A stretch of DNA of 64,000 nt. Source: Metabacillus kandeliae. GTDB taxonomy: Bacteria; Bacillota; Bacilli; Bacillales; Bacillaceae. Every line of letters starts with the position of its first letter. The stretch's first letter is position 1. Location: NCBI RefSeq assembly GCF_021166585.1, contig NZ_JAJOZE010000006.1, positions 62,001 to 126,000 of the forward strand, in the 5' to 3' direction. Positions 42,183 to 50,149 of the stretch are shown here, piece by piece. The position numbers were made by a program, and so were the translations under genes. The notes under the pieces are model-generated. The model did not search any database. It was not told the origin of the DNA and was given only the letters and a program-made list of their open reading frames with translations.

Positions 42183-44528
42183 TCAAAGTGTTTCTTTGCT
42201 TAAATCTTTTAATAGTTTATCCTTCCATGCTTTGGCTAGCTCTTTCCCTTCATCTTTTGTATACTCAGGTACCGGATCATCTTCTCTTAATTTATTCCTG
42301 GCATAAGCTATATCAAGTTCAGGGAATGAATCATTCAAATAAGTAATAGCTATATTTTCAACTTCAGAGACATCTGAACTAAACTTATTCTCAAAGAAGT
42401 TTTGAATTCTTTTTAGGACCCCACCAGACTCATAATAGTTATAGAAGGCATCAAATATATTCATAGTAATGTCATTATCCAAAATTTTAGCAATATTTAA
42501 AGCATCCATGTCCCCAGCGTAATCGGAATATGAGAAGTGACTTGGAGTTTCGCTGGTTCCAATCACATCCAGTGCTGCTCTGTATGTTCTTTCTAGTAAG
42601 TCACCATATTGCTCGTATTTCACATCATCTCTATGATTGTAAACTTCAATCATAACAGTAAACAAGTCTCCAGCCCACCCAGCTAAGTCTTTTATGTGAA
42701 CCCCTACAAATGGAATATCAGGTGAATATAGTAATGATGATAATGTAGCCATTAAATGCTGAATATCAATATTATTTTTAGTGATTGGATCAATGATATC
42801 TGTAAATTGATCACCTAATACTTCCTTCCCTTTATTTTTAACAAAATCTACAAATCCTTGATCGATACCTCCAGTTGTAAATGCCCATATCCCCATATCA
42901 TAGTGTGACTTTTTATAATAATTAGATACCAAGTAGTTTGCCTGTTGTATGGCATTTCCGGTATATTCCATGGCTAATTCAAAAATTGATCTCAACATTT
43001 TAAGAGATTCGTAGTTAATAGAAGCAGGTCCAGATCCGATTGACGATTGTCCTAAGTCTCTTCCAGAATTAATATCATTATCGATTGTGATTTTACCTTC
43101 ACCGGAGCCAATAGTAATTGTTGAGATTTGATCAAACGCCCAGTTTGACGGTAATGGATAACCTAGATTACCACTGAATCCAGTCGACATTCCACTTACA
43201 AAACTATATTTAGCCCATCCATGTTCTGAAACTTGTATGCAAATATTTCTAGCTCCATATACACCTACGTTATATGATGCACCATAAATGACAAACTGAT
43301 CATGTATCGCCTTAAAATGCGGAAGTATATTGTTTGTTATATCCTTACCATATGCATCAAAATCCACTGAAAAATAAATAGTTGTTCCGTTTTTAAAACC
43401 ATATTCTTTTGCAGCTTCATATGCAGACTTTGCATCAAATTCTCCCTGTTTAGCACTAAAATAAGAAGCTTCTCCACCATACGTTTGATAAATTGGAAAA
43501 ACGGATAGCCCTGCATTAAAAATGGCATTTAATTCACCAGGTTGTATTTTTTTATTTAAAGTACTGCCTACAACGTTGGTCAAATATCTTCCTACATGAG
43601 TATATCCATGACTTTTCAGAGTTTGAGCCCTTGCTTGTGTAATTTCTGTTACACAATCACAAGCAGTTCCTATTCGATTTGGATCACCGGTACTAACTAA
43701 AAGAGAAAGCCATGTTTCAGTATTTGATGTTCCAGTGAGTGGTAGTTTAGTGAAATTTTGAAAAGAAGTTAATGCATTATGAGTGCCTGCATCAAATTCC
43801 CCGTCAAATCGGCCAGGATCATAGCCATTAAGATACAAAACAAATTGAAGGAGCCTTACAAAATTAACATTAGAACTTCCCATTAATAAATACGGTAATC
43901 GAGATTTAGTTGTAGGACCCATAGATCCTGTTTGTTCAGCTGCACTAATTCCTTCTTCTGTTTGAATTCCATACATTAAAGACTTATTAGTATTTCTTGA
44001 ATAAATCCCGTCACAAGGTTGGATCCCAGCTGTTGTATAGTAACTAGCGTTTAAAGCCTGCTGTATGGCTCTAACTTTTGAATCCCCATTATCTCCTATA
44101 AGAATGTAAGCATCCATTGTTAAAATTGCTTTAAAAATATGCGAATAAACTACTCCATCGATTGTATGCATACCTGTATCCGATTGAATTTTCATGACTG
44201 CTGACCTGGTGCCTGGCCCAAACGTTCCTGTGAATCCTCCTGGGTTATACCCCTTACACAACAATCCACCTTGGAGGATATATACTAAATTTGCACGAGA
44301 ATCACCTTCTGAAAGTAATCCTTGTCGCTCATATGCAGCCTTAGTTCCGTTCCCAAAATTATCCACCAAAACTGTGATTCCTAATTCATGTTGTAATGCT
44401 CTAGTAAGGGCATACATTGTTGTCCATCCAGTTTTCCCATAAAGTTCTTCAGGTATTGGAGTAAAACCTTGGACACCTGAATAGGTATTGTTAAGCCACT
44501 GTTGAACCTTTAAAACCATTTGATCCAT
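42183..44528 (-). CDS. peptidoglycan-binding repeats plus DUF1906 glycosidase-like protein (YbfG-like)
   Basis: A 781-residue protein with AAAGGGGA before ATG 44528. The N-terminal part (about 1-275) holds peptidoglycan-binding-like repeats (GGFTGTFGPGTRSAVMKIQ, PGRFDGEFDAGTHNALTSFQ). Residues of about 290-500 form a DUF1906 TIM barrel (GYTHVGRYLT, GLSVFPIYQTYG, GTTIYFSVDFDAYG, VGVYGARNIC, WAFDQIS). The order matches B. subtilis YbfG. Residues of about 510-781 are helical and unrecognised. No classic signal peptide is present, so export or lysis-dependent release is unclear. A cell-wall hydrolase or binding role is likely. Confidence 0.8.
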   Translation of the reverse strand: MDQMVLKVQQWLNNTYSGVQGFTPIPEELYGKTGWTTMYALTRALQHELGITVLVDNFGNGTKAAYERQGLLSEGDSRANLVYILQGGLLCKGYNPGGFTGTFGPGTRSAVMKIQSDTGMHTIDGVVYSHIFKAILTMDAYILIGDNGDSKVRAIQQALNASYYTTAGIQPCDGIYSRNTNKSLMYGIQTEEGISAAEQTGSMGPTTKSRLPYLLMGSSNVNFVRLLQFVLYLNGYDPGRFDGEFDAGTHNALTSFQNFTKLPLTGTSNTETWLSLLVSTGDPNRIGTACDCVTEITQARAQTLKSHGYTHVGRYLTNVVGSTLNKKIQPGELNAIFNAGLSVFPIYQTYGGEASYFSAKQGEFDAKSAYEAAKEYGFKNGTTIYFSVDFDAYGKDITNNILPHFKAIHDQFVIYGASYNVGVYGARNICIQVSEHGWAKYSFVSGMSTGFSGNLGYPLPSNWAFDQISTITIGSGEGKITIDNDINSGRDLGQSSIGSGPASINYESLKMLRSIFELAMEYTGNAIQQANYLVSNYYKKSHYDMGIWAFTTGGIDQGFVDFVKNKGKEVLGDQFTDIIDPITKNNIDIQHLMATLSSLLYSPDIPFVGVHIKDLAGWAGDLFTVMIEVYNHRDDVKYEQYGDLLERTYRAALDVIGTSETPSHFSYSDYAGDMDALNIAKILDNDITMNIFDAFYNYYESGGVLKRIQNFFENKFSSDVSEVENIAITYLNDSFPELDIAYARNKLREDDPVPEYTKDEGKELAKAWKDKLLKDLSKETL

Positions 44529-44663
44529 ATAATTTTCCCCTTTCTATATGTTACTTTAATTATTTATTTGGTAAAAACCCTTTCTATCCTCTTAGCATAC
44601 GCTTGTGCTATTTTAAAAAGGTAAACATATTTTTTTCCCTGGTAGGCCCAAAACTATCAGTAG

Positions 44664-44830
44664 TTAATTAAGCTTTAGTATTAAATGAAGGGCCCTTGTT
44701 AAACCAACTTGCTTCTCCAGTTTATGGAGATGGAATAAAACCAGTACTTCCTCCGTACGTTGAATTTCTCAAACCTGTACTGCTATAACCGTCGAAACCA
44801 ATACAATATTTCCTTTGAAAGATCTTTAAA
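44664..44830 (-). pseudogene. degraded coding remnant
   Basis: On the - strand one frame reads IGFDGYSSTGLRN, STYGGSTGFIPSP, stop, then TGEASWFNKGPSFNTKA. The composition is protein-like, but there is an internal stop and neither a start nor a ribosome site. It is probably the remnant of a gene of unknown type between the ybfG-like and yvrJ-family genes. Confidence 0.35.
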
Positions 44831-44902
44831 TGTACCAAGCTTTAAGCGCGCCTTTTTGCTTGTTATATATGAAAGAGAGAATCAGCAAAAAATATCAACC
44901 AT

Positions 44903-45055
44903 TTAATATTTTTTTATTATTTCCTTCAGTTCTTGTATAGCAGATGTTAAACTTTCCATTTTTCTTTCTAATCTGATTAATAAATACGAAGCAATAGCTA
45001 CTGGAAAACCAAAATTACCCAAAATATTAATTAATTGTGCGATATCTATCTCCAT
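44903..45055 (-). CDS. yvrJ: YvrJ-family small membrane protein
   Basis: A 50-residue protein from ATG 45055, with AAGGGGGTG upstream. It has the YvrJ pattern: a short amphipathic start, a membrane helix (ILGNFGFPVAIASYLLIRLE) and a charged helix with E-x-K repeats (ERKMESLTSAIQELKEI). In B. subtilis, yvrJ belongs to the SigO-RsoA regulon. Here a split sigma factor lies 2 kb away on the same strand, which supports the family call. Function unknown. Confidence 0.7.
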   Translation of the reverse strand: MEIDIAQLINILGNFGFPVAIASYLLIRLERKMESLTSAIQELKEIIKKY

Positions 45056-45167
45056 TCTATTCACACCCCCTTACATGTTAAAGAGGATAAAGAGGATAAA
45101 ATTTAAACGTTTTTTTTAAATTTTTCCTAATACTTCTTGGCTATTCTTTACTGAAAACATGTAGTGG

Positions 45168-45173
45168 TATAAT
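45168..45173 (+). promoter_or_regulatory. -10 box of the DUF6241-like gene
   Basis: TATAAT at 45168-45173, with a weak -35 (TTTACT region) about 15-16 bases upstream, 55 bases before the gene start. Confidence 0.4.
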
Positions 45174-45227
45174 AATGTTAGAAAAAGGAAAACAAAAACG
45201 CTAAAATTTAAGAAAGGGGTACTACTT

Positions 45228-45776
45228 ATGAAAAAAATCTTTGTAGTCTTAATAATAATGGCTATATTTCTAATCGCTTTTATTACTATGAATTTTAAAC
45301 AAACAATTAACGAATCCGATAGTAACCAAAAAAATAGTAATATAGCACAGAATCAATCTGATACCACAACTGATGAAGAAACTTGGAATCCTGATGCAGC
45401 ACCTGAACAAGTTGCTAAAGTTGAAGGAGCAACAACAACTTTTCCAGTGGACAATAATTCTTCCGAGAAAGAGATAATGGATACAATGCACTTTATGACG
45501 CATCAAAAAGTGATGGCTGAAAAAAAGGTCGGTGCTGTTGAGATGAATAAAGAAAATATTGAAAAGCTATATCTTATTGTCCAAAAAAGTGAGTTTAAGA
45601 GAAAAAAATACTTACTACAAATTGCAACGAAGTGGAAAAACCAAGACTTTTCAAACATAATCGAAGATCATAATTACTTTTGGAAATTAGATGGTGGTAA
45701 GGTTGGGGAGGCTTATAGAGTTTTAAAGGCGTCTGACGAAGAAAGGTTCATTAAAAATAACTTCAGAAGTTCATAA
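45228..45776 (+). CDS. membrane-anchored protein, DUF6241-like
   Basis: A 182-residue protein with GAAAGGGG before ATG 45228. An N-terminal membrane anchor (KKIFVVLIIMAIFLIAFITM) is followed by a polar Ser/Asn/Thr-rich stalk (23-70) and a globular end with FMTHQKVMAEKKVGAVEMNKENI and DHNYFWKLDGG. I recall this last pattern from the DUF6241 proteins of Bacillus. The outer domain faces the cell exterior. Function unknown. Confidence 0.65.
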   Translation: MKKIFVVLIIMAIFLIAFITMNFKQTINESDSNQKNSNIAQNQSDTTTDEETWNPDAAPEQVAKVEGATTTFPVDNNSSEKEIMDTMHFMTHQKVMAEKKVGAVEMNKENIEKLYLIVQKSEFKRKKYLLQIATKWKNQDFSNIIEDHNYFWKLDGGKVGEAYRVLKASDEERFIKNNFRSS

Positions 45777-45895
45777 ATATTAAAAAAGCGGATATATAAA
45801 ATGACCCCGGTACAATACCGGAGCCACTTATTTGCATAGGTGCTTTTAAACTGTTCGTAAACAGTCCACTTACGAGAAAGACTTCTTTTTTTGTT

Positions 45896-46243
45896 TTACC
45901 TTTTGACAATAAAGGCTGGGGTAGTCTCAGTCTCTAGAGCTCCTGTATCTGTCCGATTAAAATAGCCTTTAATACGAACACTATTACTTCCGGATTTCAA
46001 CCCTAAATCTTTAATATAAAAAACTTTAGTTGGTGTCCGCAGACTAAAAGACCCAGTGAGTAATTTTTTAGCGATCCAATTAGAACCATCCCAAACCTCA
46101 GCAGAAAGGGTGTATTTCCACGTCAAGGGAGTACCTCCACCATAGTCACAAACTACGTCAATCGTTGTTGCATTTGCAGAGTACGAGTCCGCATCAGTAC
46201 ATACCCTTAGAATGTGTGGATCATAAACAGTTGAACAAGGCAT
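45896..46243 (-). CDS. small beta-rich hypothetical protein
   Basis: ATG 46243 has GGAGG 8 bases upstream, giving 115 residues beginning MPCSTVYDPH; the longer frame contains the ribosome site. The sequence alternates polar and hydrophobic residues with Trp and Thr (WKYTLSAEVWDGSNW, SVRIKGYFN), like an Ig-like or jelly-roll beta sandwich. No signal peptide. A 9-12-9 inverted repeat lies just upstream. Function unknown. Confidence 0.55.
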   Translation of the reverse strand: MPCSTVYDPHILRVCTDADSYSANATTIDVVCDYGGGTPLTWKYTLSAEVWDGSNWIAKKLLTGSFSLRTPTKVFYIKDLGLKSGSNSVRIKGYFNRTDTGALETETTPAFIVKR

Positions 46244-46268
46244 ATTAAATTCCTCCATATAAACAATT

Positions 46269-46298
46269 CAAGTTAATAATATATGTGTAATTAACTTG
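46269..46298. promoter_or_regulatory. inverted repeat, operator candidate
   Basis: CAAGTTAAT and ATTAACTTG form perfect 9-bp arms with a 12-base AT-rich spacer, 26 bases upstream of the start of the small beta-rich gene on the - strand. Confidence 0.4.
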
Positions 46299-46709
46299 TT
46301 ATTGATTAAAGAGAAAATTTGTTTTAAAAAACAACTTTTTATATTAGAAACTTAGCTTTTTTTAAAAAAAAATTTTAAATACTGTAACTACCGTATCATA
46401 TAGTCCACTATTTACTTATCCAGCTATACTTTTTTTAAAAGACTTTGTAGATTATTTGAGGTAACAAGGTAAAAGTCGATGGTTAATTTACCTTGTTGGC
46501 TCTTTAATAGTCCAAGGCAAGTTGAATTTTTAGATAGATTTAGGGTCCTGAAGCGTTTAATTATGGGGAGAGTAAGGATTTTTAGGATTAACCACAGATA
46601 TTTAAGGAAATTGTATATGATTAATTGCCCCTTTCCATTTTTCAATGGAGATTGAAGCTTAGAAATGAGCAAAAAAACAATAAGTGTATCTTGCTATCAA
46701 TAGTAATTT
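46299..46709. other. AT-rich intergenic stretch
   Basis: I see no credible gene here. An 82-codon frame on the - strand has no ribosome site and odd composition. The stretch ends at the hairpin at 46710. Confidence 0.4.
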
Positions 46710-46744
46710 AACAAGGCTATCATAAAAAGATAGCCTTGTTTTGT
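46710..46744. terminator. hairpin, terminator of the split sigma operon
   Basis: AACAAGGCTATC pairs perfectly with GATAGCCTTGTT over 12 bp with a 7-nt loop. The T-rich tail is modest on both strands. It lies 40 bases after the stop of the co-sigma gene on the - strand. Confidence 0.65.
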
Positions 46745-46784
46745 TGCAGCACAAAATTTTGTTTGATCTCTCTATCCTTGCTTT

Positions 46785-47006
46785 TTAACTCGCTGCATTT
46801 TGATTCTTTTGATTAAATTCTTCCTGAAAATCTAAAAATGTTGGAGGGGGTGAGATTCTTCCTCCAAATACCGCTTCAATTAATTTCAGTTTTATTTCTT
46901 GCTCCAAATCTTCTCTATCATTTCTATCTGTATTTAATAAAGACTTTTTAATTTTAGGACTCATAAGCAATAAAACATTAACAATCATTTCGTGCTTATT
47001 TATCAT
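46785..47006 (-). CDS. small sigma region-2-like protein (RsoA-like co-sigma)
   Basis: A 73-residue protein whose ATG lies inside the end of the upstream sigma-like gene (11-base overlap). MSPKIKKSLLNTDRNDREDLEQEIKLKLIEAV matches the start of sigma region 2 (the DLEQE..K pattern of helix 2.1), yet the protein ends before the promoter-melting part. In B. subtilis, RsoA is a separate small protein that supplies the core-binding part for SigO. This gene pair looks the same. The Pro-rich tail is unremarkable. Confidence 0.65.
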   Translation of the reverse strand: MINKHEMIVNVLLLMSPKIKKSLLNTDRNDREDLEQEIKLKLIEAVFGGRISPPPTFLDFQEEFNQKNQNAAS

Positions 47007-47601
47007 CTTTACTAACGCCCTTTCTGTACTCTTTTTTTATTTTTTCTAGCGTTTTCTTTTTTATCTTTGCAATATTTTGTGGAGTTTCTCCAAATAATTT
47101 AGCCACTTCAACTTGCTTTAATTGTTGAATAATTATCAAATGTAGAACTTTTTTTTCTTTATCAGAGAGATTATTCAGGATTTTGCTTAATATTTCATCT
47201 CCCACTAATTCATTTAAGGAAGAATCCTTAATTTCAATTTGATGGGTATTTTCACTCTTATAAGATAGATAATCAAGAGTTGAAGTTCCCTTTTCACTGT
47301 TCTCAATTGGTCGATCAAGGATTAAGGGAAAGTGTTCTCTTTGCTTTCTTTTACTTTTATCAAAATCTACTGAGTAATTATGAGAAAGTACAGAGACATA
47401 CTGGGCAAGCCTATAGAAATAAAAATGATTTATAAATTGCTTATCCAATTCTATTCTTGCCTTTGTATCACATCCTATAATTGCTGATTCAAGCATTTGG
47501 AGATGGCAAGAGTTACTATCAAAAAAACTTTTTACTATTGGTTGTTCTAGGAATTCTGCATTCTTTTTTTTATATTCATTGAGATTTTTATATCTTGTCA
47601 T
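46996..47601 (-). CDS. sigma-70-family protein, region 4 part of a split sigma factor (SigO-like)
   Basis: A 201-residue protein with GGAGGTGT before ATG 47601. The C-terminal part is a clear sigma region 4 helix-turn-helix: ILNNLSDKEKKVLHLIIIQQLKQVEVAKLFGETPQNIAKIKKKTLEKIKKEY. The N-terminal 120 residues lack an obvious region 2 helix pair with aromatic melting residues, although a helix around 55-85 could be part of it. The downstream small gene supplies the core-binding region. Together they should direct transcription of nearby genes such as the yvrJ-family gene. The arrangement resembles SigO-RsoA. Confidence 0.7.
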   Translation of the reverse strand: MTRYKNLNEYKKKNAEFLEQPIVKSFFDSNSCHLQMLESAIIGCDTKARIELDKQFINHFYFYRLAQYVSVLSHNYSVDFDKSKRKQREHFPLILDRPIENSEKGTSTLDYLSYKSENTHQIEIKDSSLNELVGDEILSKILNNLSDKEKKVLHLIIIQQLKQVEVAKLFGETPQNIAKIKKKTLEKIKKEYRKGVSKDDK

Positions 47602-47756
47602 TTTCTACACCTCCATAGACTAAAGAGAAGAGAAAATAAAAAAAACAACCAAAATAGGAACATTTGTTCTTATATTATATCAAATTTTATCAATTTATGT
47701 AAATTATTGATGAAAAAGTATCCATAAGGGTCAGCTTTTATGCATTTCATTCCTAA
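47602..47756. other. promoter region of the split sigma operon
   Basis: AT-rich; several TATATT-like motifs are present but no clear -35. I see no repeat or operator. Confidence 0.3.
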
Positions 47757-48162
47757 TTCTTTATAAATCTTATTTTCTATAATGCGAACGGCAAAAATAT
47801 TTATCAATTAGCTATCTATAAATGTCCGAAAATTCATTCGTGGAACAAGAAGCTGGATACCTATAAATCGTTTTCTGAACATGTTGACTCTGCCAGTCTT
47901 ATGAAAACAGAGCCCAATCCAAGCCATGATGAAGAGAAAATTTCTCTTTTCGGGTTTACTGGTTCATCCTGTGAAATCCGTATAGCTGCAGTTGAAGGCA
48001 GTTTTCGCTTAGACCGGACTCTTGCAGACTATATTGATGGCTGGAGCCGTACTGTAATTCGCTCAAAAGATAAAAAATGGTGAAATTTTACTGAACAATA
48101 TCATTGCAAAACCAAGCCAAAAGCTGTCTGTTCATGACAAAATTTTTATTACTGTGAACTAA
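47757..48162 (+). pseudogene. truncated and frameshifted gene
   Basis: A coding-like frame without a start runs from 47757 (NANGKNIYQLAIYKCPKIHSW, later SLFGFTGSSCEIRIAAVEGSFRLDRTLADYIDGWSRTVIRSKDK). It hits a stop at 48081-48083, just after an A6 run. Continuing in the neighbouring frame gives NGEILLNNIIAKPSQKL and VHDKIFITVN to TAA 48162. A one-base slip in the A-run explains this. The family is not recognised. It is probably a dead 3' part of an older gene. Confidence 0.6.
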
Positions 48163-48174
48163 TGGAACGGCCTC

Positions 48175-48218
48175 TGAAGCCAAGAGACTTTAAAAAGTTT
48201 CCTGGCTTCATTTTTCAT
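48175..48218 (+). terminator. intrinsic terminator
   Basis: TGAAGCCAAGAGACTT pairs with AAGTTTCCTGGCTTCA (two mismatches), followed by TTTTTC. It ends transcription before the ABC/two-component operon. Confidence 0.8.
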
Positions 48219-48250
48219 TTCACATTCAGTTCATAATTCCTTTCTATACT
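48219..48250 (+). promoter_or_regulatory. promoter with direct repeat, likely response-regulator site
   Basis: TTCACATT at 48219 and TTCATAAT at 48230 repeat at 11-bp spacing, as in OmpR-family activator boxes. TATACT (48245-48250) follows as the -10 box, so the repeat covers the -35 area. The response regulator gene at the end of this operon is the natural candidate. Confidence 0.5.
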
Positions 48251-48285
48251 CGTAAGCAGATACTCAGCAAAAGGAGGATTTTAGA

Positions 48286-49281
48286 ATGAACAAACTAAAC
48301 GAAGACTGGGCTGTAGAAGCACAAGGTCTCGTCAAAACCTTCGGCGATCATCGTGCGGTGGATGGTGTGGATTTAAAGGTGCGCACAGGTTCCATATACG
48401 GGGTTCTTGGACCGAATGGGGCGGGGAAAACAACAACCATCCGAATGCTTGCTACCTTATTAAAGGCAGATGCCGGTTCTGCCAAGATTTTCGGACACGA
48501 TGTCGTGAAGGAGCCACATATTGTCAGGCAGCTTATCGGCGTGACAGGGCAATACGCCTCTGTTGATGAGGCACTGAGCGCCACAGAGAATCTGATTATT
48601 TTCTCAAGGCTCCTTGGACTAGGAAGAAAAGAGGCAAAGCAGAAGGCAGAGGATTTATTGGAAGAGTTCGGGCTAACAGAAGCGGCAAAGCGGCCGCTCA
48701 AAAATTTCTCGGGAGGCATGCGGCGCAGGCTTGATTTGGCAGCGAGCCTTATTGCCCAGCCGCCGCTCATTTTCCTTGATGAGCCGACAACTGGACTTGA
48801 TCCGAGAACCCGCAATCAGATGTGGGAGACGATCCGCCGTCTGGTCAAGACTGGTTCTACTGTTCTATTAACCACACAGTATTTGCAGGAAGCGGATGAG
48901 CTCGCTGACCGGATTGCCGTCATTGACAGCGGCCGTGTGGTTGCCGAGGGTACGGTGGACGAATTGAAAGCATCTGTCGGCACCTCTTCCCTGCACTTGA
49001 ACATTCAGCACGGCAAAGATATGCAGGGAGCCCGCCGTCTTGTAGAGAAGGTTTTGAACGTCCCGTCTGCCGTATCGGCAGAAGGCGGGAAAATTACCGC
49101 CCCGCTTGTACATGCGGATCATGTGGCAGATCTTTTAATTGCTCTTCGGGAAGCGAATATCGAGCTTGCTGAGTTCAGCGTTCAAAAACCGACCCTTGAT
49201 GAAGTATTTTTAACCATTACAGGCCATGGAGCAGAGGAAGCCGTGAGAGAGCCTGAACCAAGAAAAGAGGTAAGCGTATGA
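48286..49281 (+). CDS. ABC transporter ATP-binding protein, DrrA type
   Basis: A 331-residue ATPase with AAAGGAGG before the start. Walker A GPNGAGKTTT, signature FSGGMRRRLD, Walker B LIFLDEPTTGLDPRTR and a Gln in the H-loop position (LTTQYLQEADELADRI) mark the daunorubicin-resistance (DrrA) subfamily. The C-terminal extension (about 230-331) is also typical of it. It pairs with the permease that overlaps its stop (GTATGA). It likely exports a hydrophobic antibiotic or lipid-like compound. Confidence 0.9.
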   Translation: MNKLNEDWAVEAQGLVKTFGDHRAVDGVDLKVRTGSIYGVLGPNGAGKTTTIRMLATLLKADAGSAKIFGHDVVKEPHIVRQLIGVTGQYASVDEALSATENLIIFSRLLGLGRKEAKQKAEDLLEEFGLTEAAKRPLKNFSGGMRRRLDLAASLIAQPPLIFLDEPTTGLDPRTRNQMWETIRRLVKTGSTVLLTTQYLQEADELADRIAVIDSGRVVAEGTVDELKASVGTSSLHLNIQHGKDMQGARRLVEKVLNVPSAVSAEGGKITAPLVHADHVADLLIALREANIELAEFSVQKPTLDEVFLTITGHGAEEAVREPEPRKEVSV

Positions 49282-50093
49282 ATACCCAGACAATTGTACC
49301 GGCGTCCGAACGCCGGCCGAGAAGAAAAGCAAGCTTCAGACAATCTGTGATGCATTCCTTCACAATGGCCTTTCGCGGACTATTGAAAATAAAGCGCACG
49401 CCGGAGCAGCTGTTTGATGTTACCCTGCAGCCGATTATTTTCACCTTGATGTTTACGTATATCTTTGGCGGCGCCATTTCCGGGAACGTGCAAAGTTACT
49501 TGCCTGTCATTATACCGGGGATCTTAGTTCAGACAGTTATCGGAACATCCATTGTGACAGGGGTTCAGCTGCGGGAGGATATGGATAAAGGGATTTTCGA
49601 CAGATTCAAATCGATGCCGATTGCCAGAATTGCTCCGCTTGCCGGCGCTTTGATGGCAGACACGATCAGGTATACGATTGCAACAGTGCTCACGCTGACA
49701 ATGGGGTACATTATGGGGTACCGGCCTGAGGGAGGACTTGGCTGTGTCATTCTTGCAGGGCTGTTAGTGATTGTCTGCTCCTGGGCAGTCAGCTGGATTT
49801 TTGCTTTTTTCGGTGTTATTGCCAGGACCGCGTCAAGCGTCCAGGGAATCTCAATGCTCGTCCTATTTCCGCTCACGTTTCTCTCCAATGCTTTTGTACC
49901 GGCTAATACAATGCCGGGCTGGCTGCAGTGGTTTGTGAACATCAACCCGATTACGCATCTTGTTACGGCCGTAAGAGAGCTGGTTAATGCCGGCACTGTC
50001 GGGTGGGATCTTGTCATTTCTTTGATCGGCGGGCTTGTGATTGTAGCCGTATTTGCCCCGCTGACTGTGAAGTACTATATGAAAAGAACATAG
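49278..50093 (+). CDS. ABC-2 type permease, DrrB type
   Basis: A 271-residue protein with about six membrane helices. PEQLFDVTLQPIIFTLMFTYIFGGAI near the start and GISMLVLFPLTFLSNAFVP..MPGWLQWFVNINPITH near the end are the ABC-2/DrrB hallmarks. Its ATG overlaps the ATPase stop codon, giving coupled translation. It forms the export channel for the DrrA-type ATPase. Confidence 0.9.
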   Translation: MNTQTIVPASERRPRRKASFRQSVMHSFTMAFRGLLKIKRTPEQLFDVTLQPIIFTLMFTYIFGGAISGNVQSYLPVIIPGILVQTVIGTSIVTGVQLREDMDKGIFDRFKSMPIARIAPLAGALMADTIRYTIATVLTLTMGYIMGYRPEGGLGCVILAGLLVIVCSWAVSWIFAFFGVIARTASSVQGISMLVLFPLTFLSNAFVPANTMPGWLQWFVNINPITHLVTAVRELVNAGTVGWDLVISLIGGLVIVAVFAPLTVKYYMKRT

Positions 50094-50149
50094 TGGCATT
50101 TCTTTAAAAAGAGTAAAATAAAGGTAACTTAACAAAAGGAATGAGCTTT

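Noticed and set aside
46424-46672. 82-codon frame on the - strand
   Set aside because: No ribosome site, odd composition and no coupling to neighbours.
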